Shown here: positions 39,701 through 50,300 of the stretch, in pieces
Position numbering within the stretch: the stretch's first letter is position 1
Layout: every line of letters begins with the position of its first letter
Source: Lepidonotus clava
Lineage: Eukaryota > Annelida > Polychaeta > Phyllodocida > Polynoidae
Length of the DNA: 64,000 bases
Direction: 5' to 3'
Assembly: GCA_936440205.1 (NCBI GenBank)
Contig: OW387148.1
Location: 3,472,001-3,536,000, forward strand
The notes under the pieces: model-generated
Told to the model about the DNA's origin: nothing
The model's database searches: none
What the model saw: the letters and a program-made list of their open reading frames with translations, nothing else
Translations under genes and position numbers: made by a program

Positions 39701-41239
39701 CACTTTTCATGAATCTAGCCTACTATTTCCCTTCTTAATAGAACTCACTTAGAACACTCTAAGCATCATTGCTTTATAAAATCTTTCTCACTATTAACAC
39801 TGGTTATAGATATCATAACATGACTTACTATTTTTAGAATGTCATCTGACAAGCAACAGTTATGGGAAAGATTTCACAATACTTTAAGAGATGAATAACA
39901 TCAAAACCAAACAACTATCTTGGTTAGTGACTTGGCTTTTATATATTTCACAATGTCTAAGCTTTAATCGGCCAGTTCTGCTAGTCACTTTTGTATAGAG
40001 GGGCCTTTACCCCGTTCCATGTCGAGCTGTGAGACCTGACTCTTGGGACCTTCTGATCAAACCTCAACAGGGGACGGCTTAATACCAAGCTTTTGTTTTC
40101 AACCCAGCTGTCTCTAGCATCTCCAAGGCCTATACGCAAGAGCTGATTTCGATACTAAACAGCTTTGAACGGCGCCGAGCTGTGGCTTCATATTATGACA
40201 CTAAATTTACTTAAAACCAATTTAGATGACCCTAATTTTTCTCTCGACGCACGTCAATTGAACCCATCAGAAGAGAGCCATTGCCTGAAATCCATAATTG
40301 AATGTCTGATACTGAACACTGAACTAAGAAAGCAAAAACCTCTAGCTGCTTCATCAAAACCCTTGCCTGCCTTAGAACAACCCCAATCGATAGTTTGCAA
40401 TTCATGATGGCCGTCAATTACAATCCACAATCACTCCCCACTGGCCTGCGGCTGTTACCAAACCGTCCGAGGCATCCCACGTTGTAGGGAGGAATGCCCA
40501 GCTCGGCAGTGTAACGGGACAACATTGCCTCGTTAGTTACAGCACACAGTGACCTGTGTCAAGTCTCCGGGGACGTCTATTGTGTAATGGGCCACTGGTA
40601 TGTGGACCCTCTAATGGGCACGTGGGAGCCTGATTGAGAAGGGTTGATAAATAACGCCGGTCGTTACTTTACTGCCACATAGTCTGGGAAGGTCAATGGA
40701 AGAAAGGAACGGACCCGTGATGCGGGAAAAGCAGCGATATTCCTAGACATGCGTAATGGACCATTCGCGCATTAGGGAATTCAATTCTTGTAGTTGTTCA
40801 CCGAGGAAGGGGCCCTTTCAGCAATAACATTTGTCTAACAATTAAGATGCTACAAATGCTCACATATTTCGAAAAAGTAGCCATATGAAAATTAACTCGT
40901 AGGGGCTTTTGAGACTCAAAATAATTTTCTAGGAATATAGCTGGATAGGAAAGGTAGCAGCAAGGGAAAGGAGGGAGAACAGGGAAGGTGAAGATGCGAT
41001 TGCTACCAAATGAGATGCTAGGTGACAAACTGCAGTCCCTTCAATACAACAAGGTGTGAACAAATAAACTAAAACTGTGAACAAAATGAAACTACACTAT
41101 GGTATTCTGGACTAGGCCGGTGACACCCCATCCTACTAGTAGTATTAAAATCAGTGCCGAGGAGGCCGTAACCTACAAGCCGGCCGTCACGGCGTGCACT
41201 AAACCAGTTCTCTGCTCGGGCCTGCACCTGTTCATGGCG

Positions 41240-41252
41240 TGACCTTTGACCT
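41240..41252 (-). promoter_or_regulatory. perfect DR1 nuclear-receptor element
   Basis: TGACCTTTGACCT on the plus strand is AGGTCAAAGGTCA on the minus strand, a perfect direct repeat with 1-nt spacing as bound by HNF4, COUP-TF or RXR dimers. It lies 1.3 kb beyond FXR coding exon 3, probably inside intron 3. Confidence 0.4.
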
Positions 41253-41419
41253 CTGGGGTCAACTGGCAATGCACCCTGCCAGGTCCGGGAGTACCAGATC
41301 ATAAACTGGGGTATATGTCGGAGGGTTACTGAGGGTCGGTGCAACCCTTTAGGACTAATACCTAAGATAATATGTTGTGGTTGCTCCACGTAATTTGAAG
41401 TTTATCATCTTCTTAGGCA

Positions 41420-41545
41420 AGTGGTTTGTTTTTAAATCAAGTTGTTAAAACCTTTCACAATGTTTGATCATCATCTGACTAAAGTGATATGTTTACGTAA
41501 ATCAATCTGTTAAAACTTTTCACAAGGTTCGGTCACCTGACCATC
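41420..41545. repeat. imperfect tandem duplication, ~80 bp period
   Basis: AATCAAGTTGTTAAAACCTTTCACAA and, about 80 bp later, AATCAATCTGTTAAAACTTTTCACAA, each followed by a TCATCTGAC/TCACCTGAC word. Confidence 0.6.
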
Positions 41546-41740
41546 GTAGTACTTGATATTAAGGATTTACGAATTACTCAATGCACACGAAGGATGCATA
41601 TATGATATATGGTTCTAAAATAACACACACAGTGATATTTCCACGCGCACTATTCTTAAGACTAGCTATTTTGACTAGAACAAAATCATCTACATCAATG
41701 ATGATACTTGATATGTTAACAGCCCTCAAAAAGCATTGAA

Positions 41741-41800
41741 CAGTGCATCCCGGTCAAATTGTGCACTCCAGTTTAGGTGCACCCTTAATTTCGACCAGTG
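41741..41800. mobile_element. fragment of the CAGTGTTCGAAATTAAGG MITE family
   Basis: About 60 bp with CAGTGCATC at left, GTGCAC words and CCTTAATTTCGACCAGTG at right, i.e. family ends with most of the interior missing. Confidence 0.5.
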
Positions 41801-42575
41801 CATATTAGTATACCCACTTTCAATTCAGTTATGGTTTTTCCATAGACACTTCCAATACTAAATTTACAACTGGTACATCACTAATATCAGTCCCTCTATT
41901 TACTAAAATTACATGTTTTATCGTTCTACTTATCTTCTTCCGGACACTGAGGTATGAGTTATAGTACGCAACGATAGAGGATGTACCACCTGCACGAGTT
42001 GGATAAATAATGTTATGTATCTGTGATCCTCACTGGAGGCACCCGCATCGGTTACATAACGTATTGAAAATTGTAGAAACCCTTTATGAAACTGTAACAA
42101 AATTATACATGTCTTCTCATAATGCTAATGAATGAATGAAACATCATATCCTGACAGCGCTATGGTAACTCACAATAATGCTATTTTTTAGTGAAGATGT
42201 TTCAAATCTATCCAAATTCAAGAATACAGGAAATTGGTATGTTTCATAAGAAAACTGTTGTTGGATACCAATTGGTAATGCAGAGGGTGTACGGTAGAAA
42301 TCTGTGAAGTTCTACATCACCTGCGTCTATAAACTGACCTACATAACTTACTACCCTGTTTGTTTTTTTTTTGTTTTTTTTGTTTTTCCATAAATGGTAC
42401 CTAACAAAACCACTTCTTCTGCGCTATCTATCAAACACAAACACTGGTACCTAATCAATCAATTAATCTATATTGCATCTTATCGTCTCGTGAAGGATCC
42501 CTGACGGGATACATCCTACACATGCATATAACTTATAAGTATTTCCGTGATGGTGAAAGAAAATCGGTGACTTAC

Positions 42576-45500
42576 CTCAACCTCATCTGCCTCTCGGAAC
42601 TGGAAATTAGTCCGGGTAGAATCACTGGGTGGCAGTCGCACCTGTGCAAAAGGTACGCTTTTCTGTGGCACAATGCTGGAGGGAAACAAAAAGTCAACGT
42701 TGAAGAGAACTGTATGACTGAATCTATGTCACAATCAGGGGCCGCCCTAACCTTTTGGATTTGGTCGCCAATTTCCGATTTTAGTCGCAATATTTTTTGT
42801 ATTTTGATATGAGTGCTATTGTCAAAAGGAAAGGCCGTCTCATTATTTGAGTCGCCAAATGCAGAGAATTGTAGCTATTGGCGACCTGGCGCCTTTATAT
42901 AGAGCGGGCCCTGACAATGGAAGATACAAATATGGAAGATACAAATAGGTAGGTATCGCAATACATTGTCAGACCATTGCATAATCGTTATCATAAAATC
43001 AATTTTCAAAGTTGGTTTAATAATCTTATCATATCATTCATGATCGACATACATGTTTATGTATACTGTAAATGAAGTGAAGTATACTTACTCATTTTCA
43101 AATCCAATCGTTACCTCCTCATTGTCTACGTTGAGTAAATAAGCCTGAAATGTGATCAAGGACACGATATTAGTTTAACTAAACGATAGATGGCATGGAA
43201 TTTTCACTACTGTATCTCCTATCTATAAACGAAAAGGATTCAGCCACTGAGTACGAATTTAGTTCCTTTTCTGTTTTCATGTTTAAAAAGAGTCATAACC
43301 TTTTTCAAATACCTTAACAGTAGACGAGAAAAAGTATCCTTAATCACTAAGTTCTTGACCTTTCAACTTCTCCCGTTTACTCACAGGGTCCCCAATCAAA
43401 TTTCATTTTCAAATTATCTGTTTTCCCTGAGATTTCCCTGTCCTGCAGCAATTTTTCCATGTCATTTCCAAATTCCAGAAAGTTGTTCAAATTTAGAAAC
43501 CTTCGCATGCAGAAAGAATTTGGACAACCCAACAAGAAGTCAAATCCCTAATATCTTGAGAATCAGGAATTGCAGAACCTGGCCAAATGAAATTCCCTGT
43601 GTTTTTAGTCAATTTCCTGTATTTTCAGTGTCAGGGAATTTTCTTTAGCTATTTTCCCTGTGCAGTGGGGTAGGCTGGTCGACCGGCCGGGTTTTCGCGC
43701 ACTACAACAACCGGCCGGTATTAGGTACTACTTTAAAATGTGGCGGTTTGGCTCAATCCTTGGGCAAACAATTTTTTGTGTGCAAATATGACTAGGTATT
43801 CGATCAATAATCAGAAATGAGTATTTTAAGAGAACCATTGTCTCTTCAGTGTTCGAAATTAAGGGCGCACCCTGCACCCGGTGTGCATGATTTCCCTCCA
43901 GGGTGCACTGTTTTGTAGAGCTGTGCACCCAGTGAGTGCACACATTTTTGAGAAAATAAATAGTCTTATACTGCTGAGGGTGCAGGGAATGACTGCCGGG
44001 TGCATGATTTTCAGAGCTGTGCACCCAGTGAGTGCACAGAATTAAACCTTAATTTCGAACACTGTCTCTTGGTTGCACATCTATTGGATTTAATAGTTGT
44101 TGCAGTGTACTAATGGCTTAGTACTTTTAATATATTGTCATGTTATATAATCCAACAAGGATCAGGCTTAGCAAGTCTACTTCTAGTCTACTCTTAGAAA
44201 GAAATATCTTGCGCTCCTAGCGCCACCTGTTAACCAGTATAAAAGGTGTTGCAAAGTGGGGAGCAGTTGAGTTTTAGTGAGAATGTCAGCTAAGTAAGTT
44301 TAGCCAAGGAGTTATACTTGGAGTAAGTACATCGGCTCCGTGTAACAGACTGGAGTTTACCAATACCCATTACCTCGGACATAGGATTGTGATAGAGCTG
44401 AGTACTAGAATGGTCTAGAAGGTGTTGGAGCAACTCGTGTTCTAAATGTGGTTGATTGCTGATAGGAGATGGGAGGTGGACTGATGAAGACTTATACATG
44501 GTGGCTTTGACTCGGGATGAGATGTTTATTGAATAAAAACCCTTTCATATTAAGAAGCTCCCTCATCGTTCATTTCTTTTGAACTATTGGGAAGTGAACG
44601 GACAAACTTTAAACGCAGTCTGAATTACTCAGGCATTCTGGAAAAACAACTCATGAAGACTTGGATATACACGAACCTTACGCAGTCTTAAATCAAACAT
44701 TAACAATAGTTCAGCAGTGTCCTAATTTTTGGACTATTTTCTCTGGCATCATCACATCATGGCCCCTCTGGTAAGTGGTTACAGGGCTCTGTTTTCTGGC
44801 GAAATGGATTTCTGAACTTTGAGTTGTAATTACACTGAATCTAGATGACATAAAATTCTACTTTTTGTTTTTTTTCTTAGTCATATCCAGTGTCGGAAAT
44901 TAAGCTGCGCCCTGCGTGCACATTTTCGCGGCCGGGTGCATTCTTTTTTAAAGGTATGCACCCACAATGTGCACACTTTTGATAACCTATATAATAGCTA
45001 CATATTAGGAGGGTGCATTGACAAATTTTCGAGCGCATAGCTTAAGGATGAATGCATCCGGCGGGTGCACAAAATATACCCTTAATTTCCGACACTGATA
45101 TCATATTGTATGACCTCGTAAAGGGAATAAGCTGTAGCATTCTTCTGAATATGTGAACTCCAAATGTAGACAAACCCGAAAAAGTTACGAAAAATTAATG
45201 GCGGACCGGCGTTACGTTGGTTACGCCGACCTTGACCCCACACCCAATACTTGGCCTGTGTCGCTGAGCAGGCCAAGCGCGCTAGGCTAGCAGTGGGGAC
45301 CCTGCCCTTGGCTCAAAAAGCTTTACCCCTGAAGTGTCTCAGCATTTCCTTTCCTACAAGTCAGCACAGGTTTAGACAGGGCCAGGGTCAGGCAAATGAT
45401 GAAATCCATTAAATTCCCTTAGCAAGTTTTTTTTTTTTAAATTCCCTTAGCAAGATTTTTGAGTTGTATATTTTTTGTGTGAATAAATTGATTGAATTTA

Positions 45501-47000
45501 GTCCACAATAGTCATCATTATACATACATCAGATTTGATATCTTAAATTCTACTTTATTAGTCTAAAACTAAGCATAGTCATTTTAGTTTTGATTCTTAT
45601 GGTAGAACTTTTTCGTGTACCTTTCTTAACTGCTTACAAGTTACATGCAGAGTGATGTCATGTTAATATCTTTTAAAGAAATGCTAATGTGCCGAACTTC
45701 TAAACTCACTCTCTTAACACTTGGGCCAAAAGAGGGACACAGACACGTTCAGTTGTAAATACATGCTCTATGACCATATTTTTTCATATAGTTCCTTTGG
45801 ATATTCCAACATGAAAATAGCGTTAAGACATCTAATCCTGTTTTGTTTTTAGGCTCTCAACTCTCAACTGTTTCACATGGCTGTCTCCTGAAAGCTTTAG
45901 ATTTATGTGTGAGCTGAGTAAGACTATTAATAAGTATTATAAAAAATATACATGTATGTTATCAATAATACTTGATAAATGTATAAATGATTGGAGACCT
46001 GTCTGTCTGTATTATAAAAAATATACATAAGGATTAAGCGCTCCTCATTATTATCTTTTTATCTGGTTCCCTGGGAACTTAAATGTGGACGGTCTTTTAT
46101 GGGTCCCAGATCTGAATGCATTCATAAATAAAATTTTATGAGAAAGATTACAAAAAAACATACTCTACATTCAGTTTTGTTTCTTTTAAACTAGACATTC
46201 AAGGCATGGAATGGACCTCACACCCTTTTGCCATGCCGGGATACAAAAATACTGATACTCAGTCTCATAGCAATCATATTTATAATCAAATGAAATGACA
46301 AACCAAATCATAATCAACAGACAGTGAAACAACATCATGCTATTTACTTTTGAAACTGATCAAGTTATTGAAAGCCTTTCTATCCTATCGATTTCAATGA
46401 TGTCATTTCCTATGTTGAATGTTGTTTAAGTGGTGTTATACTGTAAAAATGCCTTTCCTGTCAAGTGCTACATAGTGCGTCTTGCTCGCATCTCTTCTAG
46501 ATTCTCTCTCAGTTTCGCTCTCGATCCTACAAATGAATCCCGGCAACAGACCAGACGTGCCTTGAGCTGTCAGATTTGCCGGCAGAGATTGCTGGCCAGT
46601 TCGGCTCAAACACACTTGTAATTATTTCTAAAACACAGTATGACTGCTACAGTGAAAACAGAATATTTTCATGCATGTCTTGAATACTGAGAAGCACACA
46701 CAAGAAAACTGGAGAAGTCTCGTAGACTCCTGTCAAAACTTGGCGCAACCCTAGTAACTTGGCCCATCCAGGAGCCAGTCCTTCGAGCGTGTTCTTTCTT
46801 GACGCTGGGTGGTCTTGTCCGAGAAGCGAATGCAGAATATCTACGCAATGTATAGCTCAGGGAACGAGATAAATACATGCAAGAAGCATTCCTTTACCCT
46901 TTGGTTGTCAAAGATATGCACATGCTTTTATATTTAGTCGATAACTTACCTTATAATAAACCCCCGTTCTCCCGCATACCTCCACGGCAAGTTCCTCCAT
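42576..47000 (-). CDS. FXR (FMR1/FXR1/FXR2 orthologue): FMR1/FXR family RNA-binding protein, first three coding exons (N-terminal Tudor/Agenet region)
   Basis: Fragile X family protein, an mRNA-binding translational regulator (family knowledge). Coding exons on the minus strand: 46950-47000 (17 codons, MEELAVEVCGRTGVYYK), 43092-43144 (53 nt, AYLLNVDNEEVTIGFEN plus a split Asp codon) and 42576-42675 (100 nt, through VPFAQVRLPP to FREADEVE). They join in frame for 68 residues. Donors are gtaagt-type and acceptors pyrimidine-rich. Human FMR1 begins MEELVVEVRGSNGAFYK and, from memory, also has 51 and 53 nt first coding segments, so intron positions and phases appear conserved. The Trp after the FEN(N/D) motif of vertebrates is Ile here. 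The second Tudor, KH1, KH2 and C-terminal exons were not found further left in this window. Intron 1 (3.8 kb) and intron 2 carry MITEs. Which vertebrate paralogue it equals cannot be said; invertebrates usually have a single gene. Confidence 0.92.
42736..42913. mobile_element. MITE, CAGGGGCCGCCCTA ends, 5-bp TSD, in FXR intron 2
   Basis: Imperfect inverted ends CAGGGGCCGCCCTA / TAGAGCGGGCCCTG. Target duplication ACAAT (42731-42735 and 42914-42918). The interior repeats GTCGCCAA/TTGGCGAC-like words. It lies between FXR coding exons 2 and 3. Confidence 0.78.
43384..43677. mobile_element. MITE related to 3657-3967, degraded ends, in FXR intron 1
   Basis: The interior matches 3657-3967 over most of its length (TTTCCCTGTCCTGCAGCAA, TTGGACAACCCAACAA and CCTGGCCAAATGAAATTCCC are shared). 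The ends are diverged (CAGGGTCCCC at left, GGGGTAGGCTG at right) and no target duplication is visible. Confidence 0.75.
43847..44064. mobile_element. MITE, CAGTGTTCGAAATTAAGG ends, 6-bp TSD, in FXR intron 1
   Basis: 18-bp perfect inverted ends CAGTGTTCGAAATTAAGG. Target duplication TCTCTT (43841-43846 and 44065-44070). The interior is built from repeated GTGCACCC / GGGTGCA words. Same family as 44888-45097 and a fragment at 41741-41800. Confidence 0.85.
44888..45097. mobile_element. MITE, CAGTGTCGGAAATTAAG ends, 5-bp TSD, in FXR intron 1
   Basis: Inverted ends CAGTGTCGGAAATTAAG. Target duplication ATATC (44883-44887 and 45098-45102). The interior has the same GTGCACxxx word pattern as 43847-44064. 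Confidence 0.83.
46691..46855 (+). other. 54-codon open frame without ATG in FXR intron 1, unidentified
   Basis: Between an in-frame TGA and TAG the frame reads like protein, including TLVTWPIQEPVLRA and FLTLGGLVREANAEYLRN. The stretch 46480-46860 is richer in GC than the rest of the intron, and the opposite strand also has a 69-codon frame. No flanking splice sites fit well. It could be a fragment of a retroposed or mobile coding sequence. Confidence 0.2.
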
Positions 47001-47273
47001 TTTGACAAGTCGCAGAGCATGCTGGGTAGAAAGTGATCTCGATCTTTTTTTGTACACATACCAACAGATTTATATTATTTCACCAAGACTAAAATAGACA
47101 CGAAAGTCAGTTAAAAGTACAAAGTTATCGAAGATTCATACTCAAATATCAATATTTTATTAGTCTCGTTAATCCGTGAAAGCAGACGAGAATTCAAACA
47201 TGGCGGACGATTGACGATTTTGTTTGTTATTGTACGAGGAAATCAGGTGTCAAACAGAAAATCGGTGTCCAAC
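47001..47273. promoter_or_regulatory. bidirectional promoter region between FXR and WDR44
   Basis: The 273 bp between the two divergent ATG codons must hold both 5' UTRs and core promoters unless upstream non-coding exons exist. No TATA box is obvious. On the minus strand CCCAGCATGC (47017-47026) matches the core of the ZNF143/STAF motif, close upstream of the FXR ATG. On the plus strand AAACATGGCGGAC (about 47197-47209) matches the YY1 consensus, 70 nt upstream of the WDR44 ATG. Both factors are typical of TATA-less bidirectional housekeeping promoters (established knowledge); their use here is inference. Confidence 0.7.
47200..47214 (+). promoter_or_regulatory. upstream ORF (MADD-stop) in the WDR44 leader, overlapping a YY1-type site
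   Basis: ATGGCGGACGATTGA gives a four-codon uORF ending 59 nt before the WDR44 start codon. Its ATG is part of the YY1-like AACATGGCGGAC sequence. If transcription starts upstream of it, the uORF would be scanned first and could lower WDR44 translation. If the transcription start lies at the YY1 site, it may be excluded. Confidence 0.45.
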
Positions 47274-47350
47274 ATGTCATCTCTTGGGTCAGGAAGTGAC
47301 ATCGACGAATTCTTCGATGCTGTAGATGTCACTCCCGTTAGAAATCCTAG
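47274..47350 (+). CDS. WDR44: WDR44 exon 1 with FFAT motif
   Basis: Encodes the start through VRNP. Residues 12-18 read EFFDAVD, preceded by the acidic stretch SGSDID. This fits the canonical VAP-binding FFAT core E-F-F-D-A-x-(E/D); human WDR44 has EFYDAPE at the same place. The donor is gtaaat, and the split Ser codon is completed by exon 2 at 49330. Confidence 0.93.
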
Positions 47351-50300
47351 GTAAATATAGATAATTTAGTCTTTTGGGTCGGTCCGTGGTTTCAGGGTAG
47401 GTGACTGACCCACTCGAGTCTCGACTCCCTAGATCCTAGCCCCAATCAAGATCGAGCAGTAGGCCTGCCTAGCAGCGTCCTGACCGCCAACGTGTTGATT
47501 TTAAAACTGCTCATGCCTTCAGTGAATGATTCAGTCATTTGTTTGTTGCGGAACCTTTGGCAATGCTTAATCAGTTCATTTTGTCACGTCTGTTCAGGCG
47601 TTTCTGGGCGTGTCAACACTCACTGACTCAGACTCAGTCAATGAGTTCATGCCATGGGGACTGTCCAAAGGGATTTATAGTCATTAATATAGACCATTGG
47701 TACCGGAGACTGTTGGTACCCTACCCAGACTTTGGGTCCCATTGGTACCCTATCAAAGAAATATATTAGACAGTCATTGGAGGTCTCCCATGTAAGACAG
47801 AAGTCCACTCATAGATGAACTTTTAGTAAAGGAAATTAAAAAATAGACTGATTAAAAAAAATATATTATGAGTTGCAATATCAACCAGGAGAATGGGCCC
47901 CCATAAATCTTGAAAGGGTCCCAAGATTTACAGAGCTGGTTACCAGATCTTGGAAATATATCTATACTGCAGGCTAGGAAAATCTGCGTGTCCGCGTGTC
48001 CTCGACGACCAGAAAATGGGTGTGGACGACCAGAAAATGAGTTTTGGTTGTCCTCCTGAATCCCAGATATTCTGACGCTATCTTTGAAAATATTTACCTC
48101 CAAAATATTGTTTTCTGTGTCTATTCTGATAGCTCATTAGAATATTACAAATGTTCTTTACATTGTGGACGACCTAGAGCTGTGTGTGGACGACCAGATT
48201 TTTGCTAATGGTCGTCCTCTGACGACCAGAATTTTGACCGAATTTTCCTAGCCTGATACTTTTGTGCTTATTACAAATATGCAATATGTTATCTTTACCT
48301 GTATTTCTTTTCAGTTAAATGAAGGACATTTTGTACTCTAGTTTTTATGTCATCAATGATAATCCATGTCATAAAGTCAAAGGTAAAATTGAGTCAAACG
48401 TTATCAAAATCAAAGTCATAGTGATATTGATTTAGTTAGGCTTTCATAACAAAAGGTACTCTAAGAAACAAAGTTTAAAAGGGTACCAATAAGCTGAGGG
48501 TACCAATGGTCTGTATTTAGGGGTACCAATGGTCCCAATTTTGGGGTACCAATGATCTGGTACCAAGGAGAAATTGCCATGAGACAGGGAAACTGAGCTT
48601 CAAGAAATTTGAAAATGAAATTTGAGTGGGGACCCTGCAAAGACTGCAAGAGTGACGCCAAAAGTACCTTCCTGTCTAGAACTAGGAGGTACGGGGAATT
48701 GCGGCCAAAATTAGATATGGATATAACACGTTTCGGAAAGAAAACGTTAACAAAAAGTTCAAATAATGGTATCATTCATTCATTAAATGGTTAGATTTCC
48801 CAATGTATTAACCCTAGCAGGTCTAGTAAATCATTTCAGAAAGATTTAGCATAGGGGCCTAGTAAGTAAAACATAATATGATTTCATCACTAGATTTTTC
48901 TTGAAACATAATGATAACGCACGTATGCATTCCCATTGAAATTTATAATCGACCACAATTTTGATCTCGTTTTGTATGCTGGGCAACTAGACATTTTACC
49001 AGTACCTTATATTTCAGTATAACTTGATTTTCACTACAAAAAGTAACACTTTTCTGGATTACCTGAATACGCTTAGATCTACAGTAAATGTATGGCTATG
49101 GGCCGCTTAATGCAAGTCATATATTTAAACAATTCTTTTTAAAAAATTTTTTTTTGCTGTAAAGGTGATGTTTATTTCTTATACTAAGGTATCTGGTATA
49201 CCTCCAGATCACCCACTTGAAGTCAGTTGTAACTGGTTATAATAAGTACTTTTAAACACTGGCCAATGATAGGGGATAATAAAATGCACATGGTGACGAT
49301 AATGTACACTCTGATAATTCTTATTCCAGTCGTTCAAGTGAAGGTGCAGATAGCCCAGTTGTAAGTATTCTTTAATGCAAAGTTGTTGTTTTTTAATTTT
49401 TTCCTTTTTTTGACATCTAACACAAAATTGTGTATTTCTATGCATATTGCTACATCTTACTAGTTTGAGTGAATTGGTACTGATTTAAAGACTACTTAAG
49501 TACACATCTTCATCTTATGAATCAGTAAAATCTAACTTTAGTATTCCCTCACACACAAGTTGACCCGATGATTCTGTGAGCATTTATCACAATCATATTC
49601 TTACTTTGCAGGAAAAAGCTGTTGACAGGTAGGCCACATACCATTTCTGTTACTTCTAAGTACATAGAATAAAGGTGGAATAATTCTATAGGTCACACGA
49701 ACTCTACTTTGTAAAAGGTTGATATATTTTCATTCGCTTGGTAGTAAACCTTTCTTAAGTTTGTAAAAAGAACATTTTTAATAAATCAATCTTTTCTTGT
49801 GTGCTGTGTAAAGTTACTTACTTCTAACAAAACAAGAGTCGTATAAAAGCCAGAAGGTCCTCCTTTGATTTCTGAAAAGGTCTTACAATTTTTTTTTCTG
49901 CATGGGGACCCTGTATAATGTATACTTTTGTGTTGTTTTACAGACTAAGTCTTGAAGGCGAGAACGATGAAGAGCAGAAAAGAAACTCTCTGGAGCGGAT
50001 GGTAAGTTAGTAAGAATCTAAGAATCTTGTTTGTGTGCGTTTGGCATTTTTATAATTACTCAAATACCCTAATGAAATATTGACCACACGACATTTGAAA
50101 AAGCCATTGTAGGAGAACAATATAGGAAAATTTCCTTCAAAAGTTTATAGGATAAAGGAGGAGAGTCTGGCTTCCCTCATTAGATTGTTTTCACCGCTGT
50201 TGTCTGTATTTTGCTTTCTGTTTCAACCAGCGATTTATTTTTCTGAAACAGGTTAAGAAAAATTGCATCGTTATTCTCAGAAACAAAAGACAAACATTCA

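Larger units (their letters stand above)
29666..42575. other. gene-free stretch, possibly inside FXR intron 3
   Basis: Contains the 46 bp duplication (31571), ETS-type sites (31870), MITEs (32142, 34338), poly-C and poly-G runs (35263, 36759), a 10-bp-stem hairpin (37396-37424), a MITE fragment (41741) and a DR1 element (41240). A search by eye for the next FXR exons (expected to encode a CGWW-type motif, then KH domains) found nothing convincing. A C/T-rich segment (37098-37330) gives a long low-complexity frame that I do not regard as coding. Confidence 0.5.

Noticed and set aside
40561-40600. Minus-strand peptide HYTIDVPGDLTQ resembling the DVPEDL segment of FXR exon 5
   Set aside because: The open frame is only about 20 codons, bounded by stops; no Tudor-2 sequence precedes it and splice sites are poor. 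Treated as coincidence.
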